Shown: positions 35,949 through 44,336 of the stretch, in pieces
Layout of the letters: every line of letters starts with the position of its first letter
Position numbering within the stretch: the first letter of the stretch is position 1
Notes under the pieces: model-generated
The model's input: only the letters and a program-made list of their open reading frames with translations
What the model was told of the DNA's origin: nothing
Database searches by the model: none
Source of the DNA: Natrinema sp031626495
GTDB lineage: Archaea > Halobacteriota > Halobacteria > Halobacteriales > Natrialbaceae
Reading direction: 5' to 3'
Length of the DNA stretch: 64,000 nucleotides
Assembly: GCF_031626495.1 (NCBI RefSeq)
Contig: NZ_JAMQOJ010000004.1
Span: forward strand, 1-64,000
Program-made: the position numbers and the translations under genes

Positions 35949-37328
35949 ATGCTCGACCGGACCTATCTGCGCGAGAATCCCGACGAGGTACGCGATGCCC
36001 TAGAGAACCGCGGGGCCGACGTCGACATCGACGAGTTCCTCGAGCTCGACGAGCGCTGGCGAGAGCTGAAGGCGAAAGGTGACGACCTGCGCCACGACCG
36101 CAACCAGATCACCAAGAAGATCGGTAAACTCGTCGGCGAAGGCAAAGACGAGGAACGAGAGGAGGCTATCGAGCGCTCGCGGGAACTCAAAGCCGAGATC
36201 GAGGAGGTCGAAGACGAGGCCGCCGAACTGCAGGAAGAACTCAACGAGCGGCTGCTCGAGATCCCGCAGGTTCCCCACGAGAGCGTCCCGCTCGGACTCG
36301 ACGAACGGCACAACGTCGAGGACCGGCGCTGGGGCTTCGACGACGTCCGCGACCTCCCCGACGAGGTGACGCCCCACTACGACCTCGGCGAAGACCTCGA
36401 CATCATCGACGAGGAACGCGCCGCCAAGACCACCGGCTCCGGCTTCTACTTCCTCAAAGGCGAGGGCGCACAGCTCGAGCACGCCCTGATCCAGTTCATG
36501 ATGGACCTCCACCGCGAGCAGGGGTACGTCGACCTCTTCCCGCCGGTTCCGGTCAAGAGCGCCTCGATGCGGGGTACTGGCCAGCTACCGAAGTTCGCCG
36601 ACGACGCCTACCGGCTCGGCGGCAGCAACGAGGAGGAGTACGAGGACGACGACCTCTGGCTCTGCCCCACCGCGGAGGTGCCGGTCACCAACATGTACGC
36701 CAACGAGATCCTCCTCAAGGACGACCTCCCGCTCAAGCATCAGGCGTACACGCCGAACTTCAGGCGCGAGGCCGGCGAGCACGGCACCGAGACCCGTGGC
36801 ATCGTTCGCGTCCACCAGTTCAACAAGGTCGAACTCGTCAACTTCGTCGAGCCAGACGAGAGCTACGACCGCCTCGAGAATCTCCTCGACGAAGCCGAAG
36901 AAGTCCTCCGGCGACTCGGCCTCCCCTACCGCATCCTCGAGCTCTGTACCGGCGATCTCACCTTCGCCTCCGCCAAGACCTACGACATCGAGGTCTGGGC
37001 CCCCGGCGACGACATGGACGACGGCCCCGAGGCGGGCGGCCGCTGGCTCGAGGTCTCTTCCGCGTCGAATTTCGAGGACTTCCAGGCCCGCCGGGCCGGC
37101 CTGCGCTACCGCCCCGAGCGTCACGAATCGGCCGAGTACCTGCACACTCTGAACGCCTCCGGGCTGGCGATTCCGCGGGTGATGGTGGCCATCCTCGAGT
37201 ACTACCAGAACGAGGACGGCACGGTGACGATTCCCGAGCCCCTGCGGCCGTACATGGGCGACAAAGAGGTCATCGAGGGCCACGAGAAGGTCGGCGAATC
37301 GGCGTTGGGTGCCGGCGAGCGGGAGTAG
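35949..37328 (+). CDS. serS: Seryl-tRNA synthetase
   Basis: 459-residue class II aminoacyl-tRNA synthetase that charges tRNA-Ser. The N-terminal coiled-coil arm (LDRTYLRENPDEVRDALENR, and LKAEIEEVEDEAAELQEELN) grips the tRNA long variable arm. Catalytic motif 2 is NFRREAGEHGTETRGIVRVH and motif 3 is HTLNASGLAIPRVMVAILEY. It is of the common bacterial/eukaryal type, not the rare methanogen type. The start MLDRTYLRENPD follows an ACTAATACCA segment; the longer frame upstream is implausible. Confidence 0.96.
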   Translation: MLDRTYLRENPDEVRDALENRGADVDIDEFLELDERWRELKAKGDDLRHDRNQITKKIGKLVGEGKDEEREEAIERSRELKAEIEEVEDEAAELQEELNERLLEIPQVPHESVPLGLDERHNVEDRRWGFDDVRDLPDEVTPHYDLGEDLDIIDEERAAKTTGSGFYFLKGEGAQLEHALIQFMMDLHREQGYVDLFPPVPVKSASMRGTGQLPKFADDAYRLGGSNEEEYEDDDLWLCPTAEVPVTNMYANEILLKDDLPLKHQAYTPNFRREAGEHGTETRGIVRVHQFNKVELVNFVEPDESYDRLENLLDEAEEVLRRLGLPYRILELCTGDLTFASAKTYDIEVWAPGDDMDDGPEAGGRWLEVSSASNFEDFQARRAGLRYRPERHESAEYLHTLNASGLAIPRVMVAILEYYQNEDGTVTIPEPLRPYMGDKEVIEGHEKVGESALGAGERE

Positions 37329-37451
37329 CGCCTTACCGCCGGTTCGCCGGTTCGACAGGCTCTTTTGCTTCGATACCGGCTTGCCTCGAGTATCACAACT
37401 GACCGCCGAAGACACTACATATTTTATATTTGCCTGTTTTAATTAGATGTT

Positions 37452-37598
37452 ATGTACATCGATCTCCGGCAGAAAGTGATCGCCTCGGTCGTCGGCGTGG
37501 TGTTCGTCCTCGGCGCGCTAGTGCTGTTCCCGTGGTGGCTCGCGCTGCTCGTCTTCTTCGCTATGGTTCCGTTTTACATGAAAATTTTGACCGCGTAA
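37452..37598 (+). CDS. 48-residue single-span membrane protein
   Basis: A short open frame encodes MYIDLRQKVIASVVGVVFVL followed by more hydrophobic sequence (GALVLFPWWLALLVFFAMV) and a short basic end. It forms a hairpin of two helices or one long span. Upstream, 37418-37446 is AT-rich (TACATATTTTATATTTG), giving a TATA-like element near the expected distance. Composition and codon use look genuine for a haloarchaeal small protein. It lies between serS and the convergent EF-2 gene. Function is unknown. Confidence 0.6.
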   Translation: MYIDLRQKVIASVVGVVFVLGALVLFPWWLALLVFFAMVPFYMKILTA

Positions 37599-37703
37599 CG
37601 AGCGAATTCGAGTCGCAAACGCACGAGTGACCGGTTGTGGCCGAGATTCCGGGCTCGAACGCGTCCGGAAGACGCGCGAGGATCCGTGCAAGCGGTCGGT
37701 CTC

Positions 37704-39890
37704 TTAGATGTAGTCGACGCTCGGCGGCAGCTCGAGCTTCATGCCCTTGCGCTCGCGGATCTCCATGATCTTGTCGCGCTGGAGCGAGTCAGACATGAAT
37801 TCGAAGCCGGCGTTCTCGGTGTTCCAGGAGGCACGGCCCTCGGTCGCAGACCGGATGTCGCTTGCGAATCCGATCATCTCGTCGACGGGTGCGATACCCT
37901 CGACGACCATGAGGTCACCTTCCTGGTACATGTCGTCGACGCGACCACGGCGGCCCTGAATCTCGCCGGAGGCGGCGCCCATGTGGTCGTTCGGAACGTC
38001 GATACGGACGTCCTGCATCGGCTCCATCATCTTGATGTGACCGTCGATGAGCGACTTGTGGACGGCCTCACGCGTGGCCGGAATGACCTGTGCGGGACCG
38101 CGGTGGATGGTGTCCTCGTGGAGTTTCGCGTCGTGGAGACGGATGAGCGTTCCCTGGACCGGCTCGTTGGCGAGCGGACCGTTGTCGAGGGCTTCCTCGA
38201 GACCCTCGATGAACAGCTCCATCGTTTCGTTCAGGTGCTGGATCCCTTTAGTCTGGTCGAGCAGGATGTTCGTGCCGTGGATGTGCTCTACGACCTGGGA
38301 ATCGTCTTTGTCCATGCCGGCTTCCTGGAGCGCTTCACGGCGCTCGAGTTCGGGCATGTTCATCGACGCCTCTCCCATCCGGATCGTCTCGACGATCTCT
38401 TCGCTGAGCGGCTCGGCGGAGATGTAGAACCGGTTGTGGCGGTTCGGCGAGATGCCTTCGACCTCGTCGCTCGCACGGTCGATGGCCTCGCGGTACACGA
38501 CGATCGGCTCACCGGTGTTGACCGGGATGCCCTGGTTCTTCTCGATACGCTGGGTAATGACCTCGAGGTGAAGCTCACCCTGCCCGGAGATCAGGTGCTC
38601 GCCGGTGTCCTCGTTGATCGTAATCTGGATCGTCGGGTCCTCTTTCGAGACCTGTCGAAGCGTCTCGATGAGTTTGGGGAGGTCGTCCATCGTCTGGGCC
38701 TCCACGCTCTTCGTGATGACCGGCTCCGAGATGTGTTCGATCGACTCGAACGGAGTCATCTCCGCGCTCGAGACGGTCGAACCCGCGATCGCGTCGCGCA
38801 GGCCGGTGACGGCCGCGATGTTCCCTGCAGGGACGTGATCGACCTCTTCGCGTTCGCCGCCCATGTAGATACCGACGGACTGGACGCGGTTCTTGCCGGC
38901 GGTCCCGGAGACGTACAGCTCCTGACCCTTCTGGAGGGAGCCCGAGAAGACGCGGCCGGAGGCGACTTCGCCGGCGTGTGGGTCCATCGCGATGTCGGTG
39001 ACCATGAAGACGACCTCGCCGTCCTCGTCGACGAGACGCATCTGTTCGGCGAGCTCGGACTCGTCGTCACCGCGCCAGATACGCGGAATACGACGGGGCT
39101 GAGCGTCGACGGGGTTCGGGAAGTGCTCACAGACCATGTCGAGCACGACGTCCGACAGCGGCGTCTTCTCGTGGAGTTCCTGGCGCTTGTCCGCGCGCTC
39201 GAGTTCCATGATCTCGGCGAAGTCCATGCCGGTGCGCTGCATCGAGGGCATCGAGACGCCCCACTTGTACAGCGCGGAGCCGAAGCCGACGGTGCCGTCC
39301 TCGACGGAGACGGTCCAGTCGTCGATGTCGTCCATGTCCTGGGTCATCCCGCGGATGAGTTCGTTGACGTCGTGGATGACCGACAGCAGACGCTGCTGCA
39401 TCTCTTCGGGACCTTCCTGCAGTTCGGAGATCAGACGGTCGACCTTGTTGATGAACAGGGTCGGCTTGACGCCCTCACGGAGTGCCTGTCGCAGCACCGT
39501 CTCGGTCTGGGGCATGGCCCCTTCGACGGCGTCGACGACGACGAGCGCACCGTCGACGGCGCGCATCGCGCGGGTCACGTCGCCACCGAAGTCGACGTGG
39601 CCCGGCGTGTCGATGAGGTTGATGAGGTGGTTGGTTCCCTCGTACTCGTGGGTCATCGAAACGTTCGCCGCGTCGATGGTGATCCCACGTTCCTGCTCGT
39701 CTTCCTCCGTGTCCATCGCGAGCTGTTCGCCGGCAGTCTCGTCGGAGATCATGCCGGCACCGGCGAGGAGATTGTCAGAAAGTGTCGTTTTCCCGTGGTC
39801 GACGTGAGCGGCGATGGCGATGTTCCGGATGTTCTCCGGTTCGTCCATCAGCCGTTCACACTCTTGGACGATCTTCTTGCGTCGGCCCAT
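37704..39890 (-). CDS. fusA: Translation elongation factor EF-2
   Basis: About 728-residue archaeal EF-2, the GTPase that drives ribosomal translocation. The P-loop is AHVDHGKTTLSDNLLAGAG, G3 is LIDTPGHVDFGGDV and G4 is INKVDRLISELQ. Switch I contains ERGITIDAANVSM. The diphthamide loop near the C-terminus reads LHEDTIHRGPAQVIPA; the His of the IHRGP segment is the usual modified residue. The start MGRRKKIVQECERLM at 39890 sits just after a purine-rich AAAGGGGTG. It lies far from rps7/rps12, separated by the cassette at 40145-44238. Confidence 0.97.
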   Translation of the reverse strand: MGRRKKIVQECERLMDEPENIRNIAIAAHVDHGKTTLSDNLLAGAGMISDETAGEQLAMDTEEDEQERGITIDAANVSMTHEYEGTNHLINLIDTPGHVDFGGDVTRAMRAVDGALVVVDAVEGAMPQTETVLRQALREGVKPTLFINKVDRLISELQEGPEEMQQRLLSVIHDVNELIRGMTQDMDDIDDWTVSVEDGTVGFGSALYKWGVSMPSMQRTGMDFAEIMELERADKRQELHEKTPLSDVVLDMVCEHFPNPVDAQPRRIPRIWRGDDESELAEQMRLVDEDGEVVFMVTDIAMDPHAGEVASGRVFSGSLQKGQELYVSGTAGKNRVQSVGIYMGGEREEVDHVPAGNIAAVTGLRDAIAGSTVSSAEMTPFESIEHISEPVITKSVEAQTMDDLPKLIETLRQVSKEDPTIQITINEDTGEHLISGQGELHLEVITQRIEKNQGIPVNTGEPIVVYREAIDRASDEVEGISPNRHNRFYISAEPLSEEIVETIRMGEASMNMPELERREALQEAGMDKDDSQVVEHIHGTNILLDQTKGIQHLNETMELFIEGLEEALDNGPLANEPVQGTLIRLHDAKLHEDTIHRGPAQVIPATREAVHKSLIDGHIKMMEPMQDVRIDVPNDHMGAASGEIQGRRGRVDDMYQEGDLMVVEGIAPVDEMIGFASDIRSATEGRASWNTENAGFEFMSDSLQRDKIMEIRERKGMKLELPPSVDYI

Positions 39891-40144
39891 ATACACCCCT
39901 TTACCGCCAGCGGGGTCAAAAGGGTAGTGTTTCGTCGCCGCCGGAATTCGTCGCCTCACCCCGTCCGAACGCCGGAACGTCCAATTTACGTGAGTGAATG
40001 CCACGCAGTTAGCGGTGATTCCCCGACAGTCATCGACTTGCAACCACGGCCGTGGTTCGACGACGGTCCGCAGTCGAGTGAACTGTCCTCTCACTGCAAG
40101 GGGGCGTAAGAGACATACAGCAACAGCCCTTGGTATCACCACAC

Positions 40145-40900
40145 ATGGACATACGCGTACAGGGTCCGGGTCCGAGCGCGCCGTTTCTCAGCGCTCAAGA
40201 CCTCTTCGAGACCGAACACGATCTCTCGCTGCCGGTTCAGGTCCAGCTCCGTGACGATCCCGACGAACGTACCTGGGCCGGCCACTACGACGACCGCCAC
40301 GTCCTGAACATCTCGCGACAGGCCGCTTCGTCGGCGATGGCCCGGGAACTCGCCCTCCACGAGTTCGCCCACATGGCCCGCCACGAGCAACAGCATCCCT
40401 CGCATACGCAGTCGACCGAGGAAGTGCTCTACCTCGCGCTGGCCGGCCGCAGCGTCGAGCGCCGCAAACTCTCCCACTGCTACCAGATCGCGAATCACAT
40501 GAAAGACATCTACGCCGACGACATCACCCTCTCGGTCGGCCCAGGGGAGAAACTGCTCTCCTTCCTCGAGTCGAGCCTCGCCGTCGCGATTGCCGATCGA
40601 CCGGAGACGCCGCCACGACCGGGACTCGAGCGCCTGTCGGCGAGCGCCGATCCGGAGATTACGGCGGTGAACGCAGCCTTCGCGCTGGCGCTCGCGGAAC
40701 GACACGACCTCATCGACGAGGATCATCGGCTCTACGATCTCGCCCACGCGGCCGCGATGGACGCTCCCGAGATCGACTTCGGGGAATTTAAGCGCCGATT
40801 CCGGGAACTCGCCCGCGAACCCGACGCGAGCACCTACCGACAGGTACTGGTGGACGCCACCCGCTCGTACGTCGGCGGTGACGGCCCCGCTGCGGACTAA
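40145..40900 (+). CDS. Conserved haloarchaeal protein with an HExxH motif (DUF5781-like)
   Basis: About 251 residues. It begins MDIRVQGPGPSAPFLSAQDL. Near residue 72 the sequence ALHEFAHMARHEQQHPS carries HEFAH, an HExxH zinc-protease motif, with further His and Glu (TQSTEEVLYLALAGRS) 15-25 residues on that could supply a third ligand. The remainder is helical and ends in an acidic tail. It resembles the uncharacterised haloarchaeal DUF5781 family (from memory). The ATG at 40145 was chosen over a GTG/ATG 15 bases upstream because conservation-like sequence begins here. It is divergent from EF-2. Confidence 0.8.
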   Translation: MDIRVQGPGPSAPFLSAQDLFETEHDLSLPVQVQLRDDPDERTWAGHYDDRHVLNISRQAASSAMARELALHEFAHMARHEQQHPSHTQSTEEVLYLALAGRSVERRKLSHCYQIANHMKDIYADDITLSVGPGEKLLSFLESSLAVAIADRPETPPRPGLERLSASADPEITAVNAAFALALAERHDLIDEDHRLYDLAHAAAMDAPEIDFGEFKRRFRELAREPDASTYRQVLVDATRSYVGGDGPAAD

Positions 40901-41018
40901 CCCTCATCGGCCGAACGGTACTGACGCCGAGGGGATCGAACCGACGTCGCACGGACAAGAAAAACGCGACAGGGCGCCGCCGGAAGCGAGTGCGAACGTG
41001 TACCCTTCAACCCGAACA

Positions 41019-41031
41019 CTTATTGTTTAAG
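41019..41031 (+). promoter_or_regulatory. Promoter of the RecA-like/CHAT cassette
   Basis: CTTATTGTTTAAG lies 28-40 nt before the ATG at 41059, in an otherwise GC-rich spacer. This is typical of a leaderless haloarchaeal promoter and decides the start at MLSGRDCTEANG rather than an upstream in-frame GTG at 40990. Confidence 0.55.
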
Positions 41032-41058
41032 CCGATAAATGAATGGAACATACCAGTA

Positions 41059-41757
41059 ATGCTCTCGGGAAGGGACTGCACAGAGGCAAACGGCGACGGG
41101 TTCTCCGACGAACTCTCACGGTTGAAACGCCAGGGTGCGGGCGTTCTCGTCGTCGGTTCCGTTCGAGCGGACCAGCGTCGGGACGCTTGCCGTCGGCTGC
41201 TGGGTCAGAACTCCGAGCAGGTCCGCAGACGGATTCTCGTCTCGACGACCGGTGAATCACACCAGCTTCCCCTGCTCGTCGACGACACCCACCCGGAGAC
41301 GTTTTCGGCGATTAGCTACGATACAAAGGCTCGCAGCGCCGCTGCGAGCAGCCCCACGGCTGGACCATCGATCCCAGCATCGCCGACCGAAGTCGACACC
41401 CTCGCCGACCTCGGTGTCGCCATCTCGAGCGCGATCGAATCCTTCGAGTCCGACGCGAACGGCCTCGAGCCCGCAGAGCTCCGCGTCGGAATCGACTCGT
41501 TGCTCCCCTTACTCGAGGAGTACGGCAGACAGCAACTCTTCAAGTTCCTGCATCTGACGAACGGACGAACGCGAGACGCCGACGGGATGGCGCACTATCA
41601 TCTCCCCGTCGAACGGGACGCCAGGATCGTCCCGATCCTCTCGCCGCTTTTCGATGTCGTCGTCGAACTACAGGAACGGAACGGCGACTATCAGGAGCGG
41701 TGGGTTATAGACGATGGAGCCCATTCGTCCGGGTGGGTAACGGTCGACCAGAAGTAA
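41059..41757 (+). CDS. RecA/KaiC-like protein lacking a Walker A motif (DUF7504-like), CHAT-cassette partner
   Basis: About 232 residues. The N-terminal part FSDELSRLKRQGAGVLVVG aligns by pattern with the first strand of a RecA/KaiC fold, but the loop that follows is SVRADQRRDACRRLLG instead of GxxxxGK(T/S). The C-terminal part ELRVGIDSLLPLLEEYGRQQ and LFKFLHLTNGRTRDADGMAH has the Walker B-like strand and following helix of KaiC relatives, ending FDVVVELQERNGDYQERW. In the middle is a Ser/Ala/Pro-rich linker. It resembles a haloarchaeal family I recall as DUF7504, often found beside CHAT genes; the name is from memory. It lies 87 bases upstream of the CHAT gene on the same strand, so probably in one operon. 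A regulatory role is inferred. Confidence 0.72.
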   Translation: MLSGRDCTEANGDGFSDELSRLKRQGAGVLVVGSVRADQRRDACRRLLGQNSEQVRRRILVSTTGESHQLPLLVDDTHPETFSAISYDTKARSAAASSPTAGPSIPASPTEVDTLADLGVAISSAIESFESDANGLEPAELRVGIDSLLPLLEEYGRQQLFKFLHLTNGRTRDADGMAHYHLPVERDARIVPILSPLFDVVVELQERNGDYQERWVIDDGAHSSGWVTVDQK

Positions 41758-41844
41758 CGTCTCGTCGCCGCAACGTCGGTCCCGATCCCGAGGCAGTACT
41801 GCGGTCGGCCCGATGATGGCCGCCCGATACGAGCATCCGTTCCG

Positions 41845-43917
41845 ATGAAACCGAAATTCGAGCCGACACAGGAGGGTGTAGAGATAATCGATCCGATCGA
41901 GCGCCACCGGTATCGGTTGACGACCAACGAACCGGTCTCGCTCGAGTCAGCGGATGCTGATCAATTTGGATTGCCGGTCGGGTCAGTGGCACGGTTTCGG
42001 GCTAATTCGATCACGTTGCCGAAGACCGAAACCGTCCTCGTCCGCGACTCGGACGGGCTGATGCTCACCGAAGTCAGTCCAGCCGAGCAGAAAGTGCTCC
42101 AACCGAGGGAGTATACGGTAGATCTGTCCGGTCCGCTGAAAGTATATGCGCAGGTCGATAGTTCGATACGGATTTTCTCCGATAATGAGCGGACGTACAT
42201 CACTTTCGGCGACGAGACGAGTGTCGTTCTGGGGGCGCGGTCGTTCCACGAGCGCCCAGCAGGAACGATCACGACGACGGCAAATCCGACGGACCTCATG
42301 GAAGCGGTGTCCGCGTTCGGTTCCGCGTTGAAAACCACGATGCCCGAGCGGTCCTATCCGACACTCCGGGGTCATCCACCACGTCTTGAGGTCGGCGACG
42401 AGCTCCACGTTCCGACGGAGTCCAATCGACCAGACCACGGCGTTCGAATAGAAGTCCCAGCGACGCGTCGGCACGTATTCGTTGTCACGCCGCTTGCCTA
42501 CTACCTCGGTGCGACCGTCGGTCCGGGTTCGAACCCGCGGATTGTTACTGATGAAGGATATACGTATGCGCTCGACGAGCCAGACGGGTTCGAATCGTCG
42601 GTCCGCAAGACGCTGAAGCAAGTGTTCTTTCTCGACTGTGTCGTTCGGACCGAAGGAAAGACACCTCTACCGCTACACGAACGTCAGTCGATCGAACCAC
42701 TGCTCGATTTCGACGTCGCTGACGTGTACGACCGGCCGCTCGCCAAGCGGGTCGAACGATATCTCGAGATCCCTTATATCCGTCTGAACCCCCATTTACC
42801 GAGTTGGCAGTTCGAAACTCAACTCAAACCAACTGCGGACCACATCGAATTTCTTCCGTTTCTCGCGAACGATCTCGCGGTCATTAGCACCGCACCTACA
42901 GATACCGAACTAACCCCGACGGAACCAGTCGCGGAACAGGCAATCAAGGCATTCACGCGAAACGACTTCGTCCGTGGTACACAGTCCAGACCTCTCCGCG
43001 GAAACAAGGCTGTCGTAGCATCAACTAACTCGCCAGAAGTACCGACGGTTCGGCAATCGTGGACTGGTATCGATGACTCCGAAATAACCAGTACAACGTC
43101 ACTATCGGCCTATCAAAACAACGTCGGTCGAACGCCAAAAGACGGCCCTATCGAGATCGAGGTTGTCTGCAATGATTCCGAGATGAGCGCAGAACTGGAA
43201 AGTGTTGATGGTATATATGGAACTCGTGAGGAATTGCCGTTTGACACCACGGTCCATCACGATCTTTCAAAAAATGGGCTTAAGGAAGTTCTGGCAAGAG
43301 ATAGTGACTTTTTACACTATATCGGACATATTGACGAAGGCGGTTTTCAGTGTTCGGATGGGAAATTGGACGCTGCAACGGTTGGTACTGTCGGTTCGAA
43401 AGCGTTTCTTTTAAACGCATGTAAATCTCACAATCAGGGCCTTCATCTCATCGAAAAGGGGAGTATAGGGGGCATCGTGACGTTCGGTAATGTCGTCAAC
43501 AGCGGTGCAGTTGCAGTTGGGAGTTTGATTGCCCAGTTACTAAACCTCGGTTTTCCGCTCTACGGTGCCGTAGATGTAGTTCGTCAAGAGAATGTTACTG
43601 GGGAACAGTATCGTATGGTCGGAAACGGAGAAACAACGATTGCGCAGCCTGAAACGAGAGTTCCAAACCTGTGCTCTATTTTCAAGAAGGGGAAGGAAAA
43701 TAGTATAGAGGTGACGACCTATAACTCCACCAACGTCAGGAGAGGAGGAGTGTTTTCACCATATATCGACTCGATTGACTCCTACTACGTCATTCCACGG
43801 AAGACGGAACGAATAGCGGTGACCGAACCAGAACTCAGCGATTTTTTCGATGAGGCTCTGTTCCCCGTGATCCAAAATGGTCGGATTCAGTGGAGCAAAG
43901 ACCTACTCACTGACTAG
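41845..43917 (+). CDS. CHAT-domain (caspase-like) protease
   Basis: 690 residues. The C-terminal domain (about 440-620) has the CHAT catalytic dyad: His495 in FLHYIGHIDEGGFQCSDGK and Cys526 in AFLLNACKSHNQGLHLIEKG. The typical glycine-rich follow-up is GIVTFGNVVNSGAVAVGSLI, then LGFPLYGAVDVVRQENVTG. The N-terminal 430 residues have no recognised domain; they contain beta-rich segments (DLSGPLKVYAQVDSSIRIF, RHVFVVTPLAYYLGATVG) and probably sense or regulate. No membrane helix or TPR is visible. The last third is noticeably more AT-rich with rarer codons (AGA, TTA, ATA) than neighbouring genes, suggesting transfer. The stop is three bases from the convergent 42-residue membrane peptide gene. 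Confidence 0.88.
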   Translation: MKPKFEPTQEGVEIIDPIERHRYRLTTNEPVSLESADADQFGLPVGSVARFRANSITLPKTETVLVRDSDGLMLTEVSPAEQKVLQPREYTVDLSGPLKVYAQVDSSIRIFSDNERTYITFGDETSVVLGARSFHERPAGTITTTANPTDLMEAVSAFGSALKTTMPERSYPTLRGHPPRLEVGDELHVPTESNRPDHGVRIEVPATRRHVFVVTPLAYYLGATVGPGSNPRIVTDEGYTYALDEPDGFESSVRKTLKQVFFLDCVVRTEGKTPLPLHERQSIEPLLDFDVADVYDRPLAKRVERYLEIPYIRLNPHLPSWQFETQLKPTADHIEFLPFLANDLAVISTAPTDTELTPTEPVAEQAIKAFTRNDFVRGTQSRPLRGNKAVVASTNSPEVPTVRQSWTGIDDSEITSTTSLSAYQNNVGRTPKDGPIEIEVVCNDSEMSAELESVDGIYGTREELPFDTTVHHDLSKNGLKEVLARDSDFLHYIGHIDEGGFQCSDGKLDAATVGTVGSKAFLLNACKSHNQGLHLIEKGSIGGIVTFGNVVNSGAVAVGSLIAQLLNLGFPLYGAVDVVRQENVTGEQYRMVGNGETTIAQPETRVPNLCSIFKKGKENSIEVTTYNSTNVRRGGVFSPYIDSIDSYYVIPRKTERIAVTEPELSDFFDEALFPVIQNGRIQWSKDLLTD

Positions 43918-43920
43918 CGG

Positions 43921-44049
43921 TTACGGGCCAAGGAACATACTACCGTTCGTTGCTGCAGCACTACTGGCCTGCGCCAGTAATAGTAAAACTGTGAACAGGA
44001 CGCCGATCATTCGGGGGTGATTCTTCAGGTAGTTCGTAATGTCCGTCAT
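43921..44049 (-). CDS. 42-residue membrane peptide, CHAT-cassette associated (DUF7503-like)
   Basis: The minus strand encodes MTDITNYLKNHPRMIGVLFT, a hydrophobic run VLLLLAQASSAAATNG and the end SMFLGP. This is a short polar N-terminus, one membrane span and a tiny tail. It resembles a small haloarchaeal protein family I recall as DUF7503 (HPRMIGVLFT-type signature; name from memory) that is found next to CHAT/DUF7504 genes. The gene is convergent with the CHAT gene with a three-base gap. A strong AT-rich promoter region lies 29-48 nt upstream. It could be a target, toxin-like effector or anchor of the CHAT system; that is inference. Confidence 0.75.
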   Translation of the reverse strand: MTDITNYLKNHPRMIGVLFTVLLLLAQASSAAATNGSMFLGP

Positions 44050-44077
44050 AGTACATTCCAAGTATAGGCCTGGTTAT

Positions 44078-44097
44078 TGTTTAATTTATTTTAATAT
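44078..44097. promoter_or_regulatory. AT-rich bidirectional promoter island
   Basis: A 20-base run of nearly pure A/T (TGTTTAATTTATTTTAATAT) sits 29-48 nt before the ATG of the minus-strand 42-residue gene (44049) and 25-44 nt before the ATG of a plus-strand 38-codon frame (44122). TATA-like hexamers are readable in both directions. Confidence 0.5.
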
Positions 44098-44121
44098 ACC
44101 ATACATGAATAGATAAGGCCA

Positions 44122-44238
44122 ATGTCATATAGTACTGTTCTGAATCCGATTGAGCGAAGTGGCACAGTCAATAAACTGATCCAGCGAGTGCGTTCGATGG
44201 AATTCGTGGGATCAATCCTGCCGGTTGCTGCAGCGTGA
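44122..44238 (+). CDS. Possible 38-residue small protein
   Basis: The frame MSYSTVLNPIERSGTVNKLI continues QRVRSMEFVGSILPVAAA and stops at 44236-44238. It starts about 25-33 nt after a TATA-like TTTTAATATA, the leaderless spacing, and is divergent from the 42-residue membrane peptide gene. It may alternatively be the tail of a decayed larger gene. No family is recognised. It lies between the CHAT cassette and rps7. Confidence 0.35.
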   Translation: MSYSTVLNPIERSGTVNKLIQRVRSMEFVGSILPVAAA

Positions 44239-44336
44239 GACTCGACCGGGGAACCCAAACAGCGATACGAGAAGATTGCGATCGAATGCCGAACGGCTGT
44301 CGCTAGATAAGAACGGAAAGAGAGAACTGAATCGCG

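Noticed and set aside
37635..40109. An 824-codon plus-strand frame opposite EF-2
   Set aside because: It is the antisense shadow of the EF-2 gene; GC-rich genomes yield long open antisense frames, and the composition (V/D/H/R-rich) is not that of a protein.
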